A DNA stretch of 64,000 bases from Rhizophagus clarus (GCA_015698045.1 BLAL01000006.1:806001-870000); one strand, 5' to 3'; shown: positions 31,592-44,604, numbered from the stretch's first letter. A program made the numbers and translations. Notes: a model not told the origin generated them from the letters alone.

Positions 31592-34545
31592 ATGTGGACA
31601 ACACAATTATATTCACGAAATCTTTACGCCAAAGTGATTGTACTATTTGTATTCATTTTATATATTTATCCTTCCTATATAACAGCAGGTGGAATATTTT
31701 TACATAAGGAAGATAAAGACTACGGTAAACAACTTGTGACAAATGATTTGAAAGCATATGATGATGGTACGGTAGCAATAAGAATAATTGGAATGAAGGC
31801 TGTTACGATCATATATTTTATTTAAGAATTATTTATCCTAACGGAACAGTCGTTAAAAAAGATATTGAATTAGAAGGTGTTCAACAATATAATTATTGTA
31901 AACCACCCACAATATTGGATTAGTGTATGAATTGATTAGAATGAATCAAATTTTAATCATTTATGATGAAATTGTTAATTTTACTTATCAGAATAAATGG
32001 GGAATGATAATTGATTTTGATGGTAAAGTATTAGATAGAACTTATTTTAAATTAACACCATACACACTTAATTTAAAATTAAATATTAATAGAGAAAAAG
32101 GATTTAAGAACCTTATTCATATGAAACTTCCGCTATATCATGGCAACAGTATATAATTGGAACTAATGGGAAATTTATAAAGTTAACTAACTAGTGGGGA
32201 ATTTGAATTAAATGTATTTAATGGATGCCAATGGTTTAAAATAGATATGAATGAACCAATGATGTCAACAGTTAATGAAGGTTACGCTTATGTATATGTA
32301 CTTACATCGCCAAAGATAGACCTTGATGGCCTGGCTAATGATCTATTAATTGCCGCTGTATTAATAGATTATAACAAATCGGAATCAGCTACTGTTTTAC
32401 TTTATCACAATCATTTACAAAATGTATCATTTGAGATTATGTCATTGTCTTGTAACATTAATTATGTGGGAGTTGGCCAATATTGTACTCTCTCAAATGC
32501 TGACTTTAATTCACAAATTTATTCTATTTTGAGAGTTAACTTTTGATCAACTAGATCAGTTGTTTCATTTAATAATACAAACATCACTGCATATACTGGT
32601 TCACTTAGTTATAGATTGAGGAGCTTACCATATGGCGGTTTTTTAATTCCAACCGTAAGTGAAAATGGTTTGAGTATTAATTTTTTCAATGAAAGTGGTA
32701 TACCGGATGATGGTACAAAATAATATTTATTTAATATTGCCAAATAATACTCTTCTGACACCCCCAAGTTGTATCTGATAATAATACTTGGGCATTAAAT
32801 GTGATTAACGTACCTAAATATATAGATAGAGACAGAAAATTTTAATACAAATATTGAATCAACATTCCCTAAAATTAATGATAATTTAACATTTTCAGAT
32901 ATTACAAATATTTCAATCAACTTTTATGATCCAGTAATATTATCAGATGGTAAATTATCAATATATTGTCAACCGGATGGTCAAGAAAAAATTTTACGTC
33001 AATCAACTTCTTGTATTACACCCGCACAATGTACGTTAGATAATGATGATAAAAGAGTTACTGTAAAGGTACTTGATAGTGTTTTGAGTAAATCAGGTGG
33101 AATTTATTTTATTAAAGTTGACAACAATTTTATTAAAGATAAAGTTTACGAAGAACCTTTGTTGGGTATAAAAGAAAATATTTGGAAATTTACAATTAAT
33201 GGTAGCGAAACGCAATATCCCATAATTAGTTCAATATCTGGCTTCCTTAGATTAAATGTGGATGGAACTGAAATTTATCAATCAAAAAGTAATGAAAGAA
33301 ATGAATTTTTTAACGCTTTATTAGATGAATTGGCTGAAGAAGTAATTTTAATACCAAGAGAACGTCTCAGCAAAGACAGTAGAGAACAAATTGAACCTGG
33401 TTCAAAACTTCTTTTGTTTTCTATAACAATTGATGAAGCTAAAAATCATGATGAAAAAGATGTTAATACTGCAATGCTTGATTTAAAAAATATGATGGAA
33501 AATAGTGATCAAACTTTTATTGGACAAGGTAATTATACCAAGTATTTGGATTCTACCTTTGGTTTTCAACCTAAACGTAAGTTATCAAACTTGATGATCA
33601 ATAAAATATAATAATATAAGGAAACTAATAATTTGATATTTTAAGCAAATTACTGGGAAGAATATAAATTTAAATTATTAGGTGCCCTTTTAGCTATAAT
33701 AATCTTGATCATTCTTTACTTCCTTGCTTGTTTACGTTCAAAAAATAAAAAGAAAGAAGTATGTTTAATCTAGAAATTTGTATAAAATTTTTTTTCTATT
33801 CTCTTACTTTTTAAATTAAATTTTTTTTGATTAAATTTCAGAGTCATAATTTTGCTATTTTTCAATTTGCTTTGATTATTTTTGGTTTTGTCATGGATAT
33901 TCTTTATATAACAAATAATGCTAATGATTTCCCAAAGCTTTATATTCCAAGGTAAATATAAGTATATCAATTATAATCAATGTACTTATCATAATTATAT
34001 TAATTATTACTTTTTAATGAATAGTTTAATATTCTTTGCGCTTCCAATAACATTAAATACAATATTAGCATTTCTGATAATAACAAAAGAAAATGCAAAA
34101 TCAGATTCGAAATTTTCTAAGTGGTTTAATAAGAATATTAAACTTGCAAGTATATTTACAATATTGGCAGGAGCTGACATTGAAATATTAAATCTTTTAC
34201 ATTCAAACTTAGCCAGATTGGAAATTTTTAACGCTCCACTTTCTGCGTCTGCCGAACATAAAGTATTTTGGGGTTAGATGTTCCACAATTAATCATTCAG
34301 GTATTGTAAATTTAAAGTTTTTTTCTAAAAAAATATATTTGTCATCGCTAATTCTTTTTTTTTTTTTTTTTTTTTTTAAAAAAAATAGAAGATATTCGAT
34401 AACGTATGATATCATTCCAATTTTAAATTTAATCTCCTCAGCAATAAACCTTACAGTCAATATAATAGGACAAGCTATAAAAAAAATCCAAGATAAAATT
34501 AAACGTAATAAAAATGTATCAGATGATGATTTTGATTTCAAATAA
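31592..34545 (+). pseudogene. Decayed secreted/multi-pass membrane protein of a Glomeromycotina family
   Basis: The ATG at 31592 gives a signal peptide (VIVLFVFILYIYPSYITAGG) and then the family's usual opening, FLHKEDKDYGKQLVTNDLKA and YDDGTVAIRI. Downstream blocks in changing frames are typical of the extracellular part: RIIYPNGTV, NKWGMIIDF, LNINREKGF, YAYVYVLTSP. A longer open stretch (33084-33611) ends in a helical segment. Then come a membrane segment (ALLAIIILIILYFLACL), two short introns (33759-33841 and from 33952), further hydrophobic segments (FALIIFGFVMDILYI; LIFFALPITLNTILAFLI) and the C-terminal YDIIPILNLISSAINL. Several stops and frameshifts make it a pseudogene. I recognise it as a large lineage-specific family of unknown function; that rests on memory of the family. 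Confidence 0.65.
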
Positions 34546-36059
34546 AATATACTTTATTATCCATTACCCAGTAACTAATAATAAAATACAAAAATAGAAT
34601 AAACTAAATAAAATAACTAATAATAAAATAAGAGAAAATAAAGTAGATTAAATAAAAAAAATTAAAAACAAGCTTAGCTTGCATGACTTTATTTATACTT
34701 CAGCCCTAAAAAAAAAAAAAAGAAAGAAAACTCATTGTGTTTTTCAAAGGAAGATAATGATTTTTACATTGAACCTCTCACGTATTTATCCGATTTTTGG
34801 ATAAAATAATCTTTTTGATATTTCCATGCTTAATTTATTCACACGATTTCCATTTTCATATTTACTTTTTTATTATTTATTTGATTTCCATTCTTGCGCG
34901 TAATTACAATTTTTGAAATAAGGATTTTTTAATGGGTTTCACTTGTAGGAGAAAAGAGTTGTATTTATACTTTTTTCTGATTTTTCCATTAACTTTTCCT
35001 ATTACCTTTCTAGTAATGCTATATCATTTCTTGTGAGTTGTGATACGTTCTTTCACATGCATCTTTATGTAATATCTCCTTTGTACAATATCATGATCAC
35101 CATTTGTGATTTTTTCCGTTAGTCGATACGAAAATAAACATCGATAAGTTTCACTCAATGTTCTACGTAACAAAAAAAATCAAAAATATCGGGTAAAACT
35201 ACATTAAAACTAATGTATAATATTTCATGTCAACTATCAACGTCAAATCTCATTAATTTTGGTGTTAATTATCTTCTGAACTTGCGCAAATCTATTTTTA
35301 TCCCTCATGATAATATGATAAATATCGTCCAGTTTTTTTTTTTTTTTAAAAAAAAACAAATTATCAGAAATATGACATAAATATTTTCTTTTCACACTTA
35401 TGTTATATATATGTATAATTTTTATTTTTACAGTATATTCATGAAGTTTGTTTCATTACTTCTCAAGAATGATTTATATTCGCTACATTTATGCTTTTTG
35501 GTATAGACAGAGGGCTCCCTTCAAGTGGGTTCACTCCGAACTCGGTTCACGATATCACATGATCAGTAACTGCGGCTAATTTTTCCATGATGTTATCAGT
35601 CTTAACTTGCGCTACCGTAATGCAGAAAAATATGATTTTCGCACTAAAGATAAAAAAGTTTCTGATCTTGAAATTGAAGTAAGACGGAAATTGGGACCAA
35701 ATCAATCGTAATAAATTCCTTCATCAAATTTATCCTAAGGAGAAGCATATGCGAACAGAAGATAGAATTTTTCTTACTTTAACGAAACGCCTAATGATGA
35801 AGATCGTATTCACATCCGATATCTCCCTAACGAGTAGTTAGATTTTTTTTTTTACATCATGTAAAAGCGTATTCAGAATTTTATGTACTATAAACCGGGT
35901 TTCGGCAACGTTTTTTATTTCATTAAACAAAGTATTGATATATGGGGAATAAGGCCGTGTTCTCGACCATTAATTTTACACGCATGAAACGGGTTTCGTA
36001 AATAAATTTAACAAATCTCAATATCTTTTATTTTAAATGAATAGAAAGAAGACTTTCTA
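34546..36059. other. No confident gene; possible coding remnant at 35560-35840
   Basis: AT-rich. Between about 35590 and 35840 several short open stretches in different frames look coding-like (KKVSDLEIEVRRKLGPNQS; ETPNDEDRIHIRYLPNE), perhaps a worn gene fragment. I do not recognise it. Confidence 0.35.
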
Positions 36060-37809
36060 TTAAGGAAAAGCACACATTTTCTTAAAATCACATCCGATCT
36101 TATCACCGAGAATCTTCTTAAACGTCTCCCATTCACAATACTCACTCTTACAACCCGGAATCAAAAACGGTTTAAAATTAAGTAACGCTCGTATCAATAC
36201 TTTGTTGTGATCATCCGAACAAGTATAAATTTCTAAATAAAACGTAGAAGACCAAGGTACAGATACATATTCTGTAAACCTGACTTTTTTGATTTGTTCA
36301 TAGGTGAAATCTGCTGTGAGTGGTTCTTTTTCTTTAAATACTCCCTATAATTATTATAACATTATAATATATATTATCATCAAAAAAGAAGAATAAATAT
36401 AAATATATATAAAATTCGAAAGCGAAACTTTTTTCACATACCAATGTAGTGAACAATATGAGTAAAGTAAATCCATGAGAATTCTTTATATCCGCTATCA
36501 TAAAAGAATTCCCATTTAAATAATCTTCAACTCCGTTTACAAGTTGAGTATAATAACCACAGCCAAGTCGTTGATTAAAAGGATCACCATATTGCAACGT
36601 ATAATATGAGCCAAGATCCCAATAATATCGTAATAATAGAAGTTCTTTAGGACTAAATAATGAACACCACGTGTCGGTTCGATTGAATCGAACGACGTAA
36701 AATTGGCAATAAGTAAACATATATGGTAATAGATTAGGATCAAGATGTGGTTTGATATTGTATTCTTTGGATAAACGATCGGCAATTGGCTTTAGAGTCT
36801 TATTGCCATAGGAATAAAGTTGTTCATTGAGTACTGTATTATTATTTGCAACGGTCTGGTTCCAGCGTGCACAGGCATAATGCGGTTGTAATATATAATC
36901 TTGTTCCTATACAAAAATTATATATAAGGAGTATGTTAATCAAAAAAAAATTTATAAAGTGGCCTAGTGTAGTAAATAAATATTTACCGTTGGTAAACTC
37001 CAAACGTACACGGGTTTACTTTTACAGATATCTAAAGGGCCCTCGCCATTAAATAATCCTTCAGAAAATGCCATTGATGATGCACCAGTTCTTTTATGTT
37101 ATTTAATTATTAAAATTATGAGATAAAAAAACCAAATCATAAACGAAAGATCATATGTCTATTAAATTGTACCTTGAAGTAGCAGAACTTTGAAATTTTA
37201 TAACTTCGGGACTATATCTAACTCCCTTCCAAAATTTTGCGTATCTTTTACGACTTTGTAACCCATCAAAATAAGGTTCGAGTTCTCCTCGTTCGACCAA
37301 TTGAAAATTATTTCTTAATAGGAAAGGATTTTTATACTAATGTATATATAAATAATATCGTATAAGATAAAAAATTTTATTAAATATCATATCAATTCAT
37401 TATGAATTTTTTTTTTTTTTTTTTTTTTTTTTACCCATTCTTTTGCAATATCGACATTCGCAAATATTTTTTCCAATTCATCATAAGCACTAATATCGTC
37501 CGGAATTGGAAGTCTCGATCCTGATAATCAAAAGATTATTTTATGCTGTAAATTTGTACATTTGTATGAAATAAAAAAAAAATTACCATGTCTAGTATTC
37601 AAATGTAATTGTTTTAATTCACATTTATCAGGATAACTTATGGGTTCAATATCGAGAGAAAAGGCAGTTTTCGCTGGTTCAAGCCAAAATAAATGGGCAT
37701 CGATAAGTTCTTCTACAGTATACTTGTACCTCTTGCATAGCGCTGGGTTATAAGAAATCAATAAAGCGAAGATGAAAACTGAATGTAGAATGTGGTAAAA
37801 AGATCGCAT
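36060..37809 (-). CDS. Histidine acid phosphatase, MINPP type (six exons)
   Basis: Exons (minus): 37587-37809, 37435-37520, 37173-37336, 36988-37090, 36442-36906, 36060-36344. All introns are GT-AG and short; phases agree and give 441 residues, normal for the family. A signal peptide (FYHILHSVFIFALLISYNPA) implies secretion or an ER/vacuolar location. The phosphate-pocket motif RHGSRLP at about residue 74 contains the nucleophilic histidine. Further family blocks are ERGELEPYFDGLQSRKRYAKF, FQSSATSRTGASSMAF and CGYYTQLVNGVEDYL, plus paired cysteines. Relatives remove phosphates from inositol polyphosphates such as phytate. At the proton-donor site, where MINPPs have HAE, this protein reads SHGFTLLILF: the histidine stays but the acid is missing, so activity is doubtful. 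The neighbours give no functional link. Confidence 0.88.
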
Positions 37810-37824
37810 GATTTTTAGGATCAC

Positions 37825-38940
37825 AAGTTGCGCTTATTTCAAAAAAAAAAAAAGAAGGTTGAAAGAGAATTCTTTATATTGGGAAAATTTTGAATTTCCC
37901 ATGATCACACAATTCAAAATGAAAACAGGTATGTCGCGAGAACTTTACTTTATTCTTAGTCTAAGGCGTAAAGTAGTCAATTATAGACTGCCAAATTAAT
38001 AACGACAATAACGATATATTTATTTTAAAAATTATATTGAACATAGGATAACTTTTAATAGATTCGCTATTTTATAATTATAGTCAATATAGGATAACTT
38101 TAAATAGACTCATTTTTCTTTTCTTTGTTCTTTTTTTTCGCACCGATTAAAAAAAACAATAAGGTTATCGTCAACGCATGAAATGCACAGCTGCACCTCG
38201 TGCATTTTAATCCAATCAGCCAATCATAAAATTTTTTGAGTATGCGCATCAAAAAAATAAAATATAATTGGTTGATCACAAAATGTATCAGAATTCTAAA
38301 TTTGGTACCGAGTAATGACGAAAAGGAATTCCTAATAAGGGAATGAATAACAAAAAAATCAAATTATTAGGTATCTATGAAAGTTGTGTAGAGATACGAC
38401 CTGAAATCCGTCTGTCCGGATCCAATTTGCTTTCAATCTGATCGAATCCGGATAACGAATATGTGGTTACTAAAAATAAAAATAAAATAAAACAAATCTA
38501 GTTTGATACCTAATTTTAATTTTTTTCATAATCATACCAAATTTGACTTCATACTCAAACAACTGAAATAGATTTCCTTAATTCAGATAATCCTTAAAAA
38601 TGATCTAAAATTTAACTAAACCGCTTTAAACGCAAACCGGTTTTTGTAATATAAATCCGGCTTCGTGCCTAATATTTCAATTTACGCTAAAATTATATTG
38701 AGATATTATTATTCAAAACTATAAACGCCATTGCTCCATTGTTATTCATTGTTATTTTTGAAAATATAATTATTGTACACATCATCCGATTTTCGGAATT
38801 ACATAATCAGATATCGGGAAATTAAAGTAGCGTTTTGTAAAACTCCCTTTTAAACTCCCCCATCAACTTCCCCATCAACTTTTCCATCAGTTTTTACATT
38901 AAGTTGAAAATTTTTGCAAGTATTTAGGTTATTTACATTA
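37825..38940. other. No gene seen; phosphatase upstream region
   Basis: A direct repeat (AACATAGGATAACTTTTAAT and CAATATAGGATAACTTTAAA) lies at about 38040-38105. TCCGGAT phrases at 38415-38455 recall hAT-A subterminal motifs, without a TIR. Confidence 0.4.
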
Positions 38941-38948
38941 GATACAAC

Positions 38949-40079
38949 TGGTGTTCCGAAAGGGTCGGGATCAGACCCGGGTCATTTAACCCGACCCCGA
39001 ATCGGGTTTATCATTATCTGACACGAGTCTTTGGCGTGGTAGATATACTAATTAAACCAAATATATGTATAGTCTTATAATTCAGATTTTTTTTACTACA
39101 CTGGCGGACTTGTTTTGTGATAGTCATTTGCCCATTAAAAAATCCGAAATCTTTAAAATTCGAGAAATCATGTTATATTAACTTTTAAGCAATACTTAAA
39201 ATACAAACAGCAGATACACAATAACTTGAAAAAAAATGCAAATAGAACACTTTTTTTGAAATTGCTCAAGAAAAAAAAAAATTTCCTATAAGGAAGCAGT
39301 TGGAAAGCTTGCTATATGCTTATTGCAGTTCTTTTTAAGAAAATCAAACTATTTCATGAAAGAGATGGTGTTTTAGAATGTTTTTGCAGATTTCGGAGAA
39401 AAAAATGAGGAGAAGAATCCAAAGTTATGAAAGTTTAAAAAATATCAAATTTAATTGAAAACTTATCTGTTATTATAAAAACTAATTTTAATAGCTATAT
39501 CTACCACCCCAACGAGTCTTACATCCAACCCGACCCGTCGGGCTCTTTTACTTGTCCCGGGTTGACCCTGGTTTAATCAGATATTAGAATGTGTTTACTA
39601 CATTACACGATTTTTAAACAAAAACTCAAAGAAGTTGTGTGCTTGAACTGTCTTTTTTTTTTTAGAAAAAAAAATATTTGCTTAATTATTTACAAGTATT
39701 TTTATAAAAAAAAAAAATAAGAAAATTCTCTGTTAATATTATATTTATTAAAATTTTTGGAATAAAACAAATACAACGAATCTTTGGCGTTATTTAGAGT
39801 GTAATTATCCAGATAAAAATCCAAAAAAGCAGGAATTCAATGATAGAAACCTAAAGTACATTAGATGAATTTGTAGCAACACTTCCATCTAAAGTATATA
39901 ATAAAAATTTATTTTATCTAAAAAATTTTGTTTGGACCCGGGTTATCCGGGGGTTAAACTGTATCGGGTGTCGAGTCATATAAATGTTAACCCGGGTAAT
40001 TGTACGGGTTTGTTTTTATACTCGGGTCGAGTTCGAATACATCCTCAAACTCGACCCACTCGACCCTTTCGGAACACTA
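38949..40079. mobile_element. hAT-B, complete non-autonomous element (1131 bp)
   Basis: Ends TGGTGTTCCGAAAGGGTCG and, inverted at the right, TAGTGTTCCGAAAGGGTCGA, both fitting hAT end rules. Perfect 8-bp target duplication GATACAAC at 38941-38948 and 40080-40087. Subterminal blocks at both ends are rich in GACCCGGGTC, AACCCGACCC and CGGGTTA motifs; the middle is AT-rich without a transposase. Orientation undefined. Confidence 0.92.
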
Positions 40080-40087
40080 GATACAAC

Positions 40088-41430
40088 TTGGAGCTGTTTT
40101 TTATTATTATTATTATTTTTAATAGTTATAAAAAAAATTTATTTAGAGAGCAAAATTATTTTAAAAAATCGTTCCATCGACAACCGTTTTGCTGACATTT
40201 TTTTTTTAAAAAAAAAAAAAATAATAAAATTTTTCATAAACTAGTGTATTTCAAGTGCCGTGAGTGAGCTATTGATTAATAATATGATCAATTTTATATT
40301 TATTAAAGTTGGTTAAAAATATGTAACTAAAATAATTAAAGAAATCATTCTTTTTTTATTAAAATGATTAAAGAAATCGTTCATTTTTATTAAAATGATC
40401 AAAGAAATTGTTCTTTTTATAATTAAATAATTTTATTTTTATTAGAATCTTATTTTTATTAGAATAAGGGTTCATTTATGTCTACTTGTCTACTAGAGGG
40501 GAGTTAAGAGAGTACAAATGTAAACCAGTTTGAACCAATTAAGTGATTTGTCAGGTTAATCTAACGTAATAGTACGTTTCCTTATTAAAATGCATTTAAA
40601 AATATTAATTTTTAATGTAAAAATGTTAAATAAATGTGGTTTTTTATAAAATAATACGATTTTTTTTATTAATTAAAAAATAGGACATTTACAGAATTAT
40701 TTACTAAACAGTTCTTTTAACTGAATACTAATAAATTTATTAAAAAATTATTTGTTTTTTTTTTAAAAACTGGAAAATCAAAAATAAAATAAACTATTTT
40801 TTTAAACAATTTTTTAAACTGTATAACGAAAAAATTATTTTTCTTTTTTTTTTTAAAAAAAAAAAAAATGTTCTATTATTTATCATTTTTTTCAATTAAA
40901 AACAAAATTGTTTTTCTTAATTAAATTGTTTCGTTTAAAAAAAAAAATGACTTTTTTTTAATTGTTTAATTGGAAAAATAGAAAAACCAATTTTTTCTTA
41001 ATTATTTTAATTAAGAAATAATTTCTCTTAATTGTTAATCGTTTTGACATTTTAATGAAAAAAATAACAAAAATGATTAAATTCTTACATGTAATTTTTT
41101 AGTCATGATGTATTCATTGTACAGACTTGCCGTGATATTTTATTTTTATATTTTTACTTATTCGGAGAAGTCTGACTTAAATAAAATATTGTGCTCTTCG
41201 AGCAGTCTCCGACTGATAGAATTATATACTTTTTGTTTTCAGTGTTGTATTCTTTATTTTTCGATTTCTGATTCACTTTTTTATGTTTTAGAAATGAATT
41301 AAGAATTAGCTGTAACTTTATTAAGTAATATGGAAACAAAAGACAAGCTAAGATACGGCTATATTAACACATGCTAATTCAAGACACAAATTATTTTCAA
41401 CACGAAGTATCTTTCATAATTCTGAACCCA
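40088..41430. other. No gene seen
   Basis: AT-rich. 40330-40430 holds three units of ATTAAAGAAATCGTTC type related to the array at 13.4-14.3 kb. Long A and T runs follow to about 41050. GCAGTCTCCGACTG occurs at about 41202 and CAGTCTCCGACTG again at about 41751. Confidence 0.4.
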
Positions 41431-42364
41431 CATAATCATCTTTTCCATATTTAGTACCCACGACCCGATGGCTTTTCTGCTATTTTTATCTGGAGAAGAA
41501 ACACGTCGATAGAATCTAGATAAAATATTTTCACCAATGTGGAAATCATATCTCTTAGTTCTTTATTCACTGTTTTATACGAAAATTTGTACGAGAAAAC
41601 CTTTTTCTCTCATTGAATAAAATTGTACATTCGTTCCACAAAATACCTTTATTATTTTCACGAGAATAAGGACCTAATAATATATTATACAAATTAAAGA
41701 GATAAGTGATATACTACTCGAGCAACGTAGTATAAATTATGGGCATAGCCCAGTCTCCGACTGTTCGTTATTACCTAATACTAGATTTAGCAGTTTTTTG
41801 ATGAATAAACTATCCATGGCTCTCTCATTACATTGTCTACGAATTTTTCCTTTGGAAAGACCTTACTCAATTCAGTAATGTTTAAGACAGTTTGATTTAT
41901 GTTGTCTAACCGAAAACAACCACTGGTGCCAACTAGCAGCGATTTGTAATAAATAACAATATAAACAATTTAAGCCACAATTTGCAAGATATGAAATATA
42001 TAATGAAACTACTTTATCTTTAAACCGATCACTTTCTGTAAATAATTTTTTTTCTTGTAACTTTTTCTTTTTATATTTTTCGGTGTGTTTTTCTAATTTC
42101 AGTTTAAACTGTCTATACACTTCAGAAAAATCGATTGCATCTGTATTATTCTATAGGACAATAAAACACTGAATTCATAGTATCATAAACTGATATTTTT
42201 TGAAAAAACGTTACATTCATACATTCAAAACTGGATTGCTTTTGGCTAACATACTGAGTTGTTAACGAACAAGTTAAAACTGTAAAGGAAATATTTATTA
42301 GTATCGATGCTAGCATATTCCAGGAAATTTGACTAATGACTAAAACTGAATTACTGGTTATCAC
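41430..42364 (-). CDS. Possible unrecognised gene remnant
   Basis: Three minus-strand open stretches lie in line. 42146-42364 has hydrophobic segments (SWNMLASILINISFTVLTCS). 41872-42140 reads DFSEVYRQFKLKLEKHTEKY, a lysine-rich coiled helix, then a hydrophobic, cysteine-rich end (CGLNCLYCYLLQIAASWHQW). Around 41440-41600 is a basic stretch ending EKPSGRGY. Codon-like continuity suggests a multi-exon host gene or its remains, but I recognise no family and cannot fix its splice sites. The CCCTATAA element starts about 110 bp beyond its 5' side. Confidence 0.3.
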
Positions 42365-42475
42365 ACGTGATCATAAATAACTTTCTAGTATGTTCCAAGC
42401 TGAGGCATGCTAGTAGAGAGGTTTATTTACTTACTAGTATAAAAGTTGTTTATTTTTTTCTTTCTGATGACATTT

Positions 42476-43963
42476 CCCTATAAGAAATCCGTATACGGAA
42501 TTGATGTGTTTCGTATACAATTATCATACGTTTTTATAGATTCCGTATGGCAATTCCGTATATTTAATACACAATTCATTTTTGAACATTTTTTCAAAAA
42601 AATTAATATATACGGAATGTATGCCTATACGGAATTTTTTAAACTTAATAATGTTATTGTCATTTTGTATAATACGTGATCACGTGATTATTGTTTTGTT
42701 TTTTGTTTCCCTCCCCATTTTTTTTATTTATGCCCTCCTTTTTTATTTCCCACATTTTTTTTTTCTCTTCTCCCTCTAACTTTCTCTAAAAAAATGTTTT
42801 TTTCTCTTGATTTTCTTCTCACCCGCTACTCCTTTCTTTTAATAAAAATAAAAAGTTTTTTCTTTTTATTCTACTCTTTATTCCAACCCCTCCTTTTTAA
42901 AAAAAAAATTTTTTTTTTAAAAAAGTTTTCGTTTTTGGTTCTTTTATTTTTTATTCCCTATTTTTATTTCTCTTTATTTTCCTAACTTCGTTAAAATTTT
43001 TTTTTGTTTTTATTATTCATTTTCCACCCACGCACCTTGCTTCCCTTTCTTTTGTAAATTTTTTTTTTTGTTAAAGATAATTTTTTTACATTGAAGTTAA
43101 TATTTTTTTTTGTTTAATTTTCTTATAGGGTGAGAGTCTTTTTCTTTTTAAAAATTAGGTTCAGGTTTCTTTTCTTTTTATGAGTTAGTTCATTCTTTTT
43201 TTTTTTTTTGTAAGACGCTTCAAAGACTTTTCTTTTTTTGTAGGTTAATTTGTATTTTTTTGCTTTTGTAGGTAATTTAGTTTCTTTTTTTGTAGTAGAT
43301 CAGCTTTGAGACTTCTTTTTCTCTGTTGTAGGTCAGATCTTTTTGTAAGTTATTTCCTTTTTGTGGGTTGATTTCTTTCTTTATAGGTTGGTTACTTTTT
43401 TGTGGGTTGATTTCTTTCTTTATGGGTTGATTTCTTTCTTTGCAGGTTGATTTATTTTCTCGTGAGTTAATTTGTTTTTTTCATCTTTTTTTTGTAGGAA
43501 TGCCAACTCTTGGAGACTAGTATAGGATAATTCTAGAATTACTGTAGGTATTGTACAATATAGGGGGGGAGTTTGGTTTTTAATAAAGTTAAAGAAATGT
43601 AATAAGAAATGAAATATTTGTATTAAATAAAATATTATTTATTTATTTATTATTTAAATATTGATTTAATATTATAATAAAACATATTCAATGAAAATAT
43701 TATTATTTAAAAGTTAAAATTAAATAAAATTTATATTATAAATTATGTTAAAAAAATGTATAATTTATGTATTTTTCAGTATTTTTCAGTATATAAACCG
43801 TAATTTTGTGATACAGAATTGGACAGTTTTCTGTATCATGTATTTTTTACATATATTTTTTTTACGGAAAATTCTATGTTTATTATACAATAATCATACA
43901 ATATTCATATGACTTTTTCCATATAAAAAACGTATAAATTCCTTATCCAATTTTTTTATAAGG
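42476..43963 (-). mobile_element. CCCTATAA-family TIR element, copy 2 (inverted)
   Basis: Reverse-complement relative of copy 1 along its whole length (shared block at about 43500-43560, motifs CGTATACG, ends CCCTATAAG and TTTTATAAGG). Flanked by TTT on both sides (42473-42475, 43964-43966), consistent with a 3-bp target duplication. The middle is pyrimidine-rich on this strand. ORFs at 42446-42985 are low-complexity and not credible. Confidence 0.82.
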
Positions 43964-44604
43964 TTTCATAGCATTTACTATTTCTCTCACCTATAGATCC
44001 CAAAGATGGGGATTAATGTACTCATCATGTTGAAGAAGAGAGTATATATCCAACGACAATAAAAGTCTTTGAAAATGGAATCGTTCCATATGATTTTGAT
44101 CGCTATTATTCTTATGATCTTATCCATTTCAAGGATGTTGGCTTAGGAGGATTCGCTTCTATTTATATAGCAAAATGGAAGAATATGCCAACAAAATATG
44201 CAGTTAAAAAATTTGTCAACAATAAAAATGTATGTTACATTCTTACAGATAATATTTATTCCATATTTATTTATAAATAACTTGCCCCTAGATTTATATG
44301 ACAAAAATACTTTACTATCAATACATGTTTTCTTGATATCCATATAACTACCCTATTATATTCATGTTTTGTCATAGTTAATAACATGCATGCTATTATC
44401 CTTTAACAATAATTTAAATATTATGTCACAAATAATTACATATTAATGTCATATATAAAGATGTTAACCGTAACTGTAATTATAAGACACAGTGTTGTAA
44501 GTAATAGGTTGCAACCTAGCTTCTTCAGAGTGCAAAAGTTGCAATGCCGTAATTGTGCTGTAATGTTGTAATTATGCCGTAATTATGATTGGCTTATTTT
44601 AATG

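Noticed and set aside
37810-37824. Longer N-terminus of the phosphatase
   Set aside because: It would begin with GTG; the ATG at 37809 starts a proper signal peptide.
42446-42985. Phenylalanine-rich ORFs in the 42-43 kb region
   Set aside because: They lie in the low-complexity middle and end of CCCTATAA copy 2 and have no counterpart in copy 1 in coding terms.
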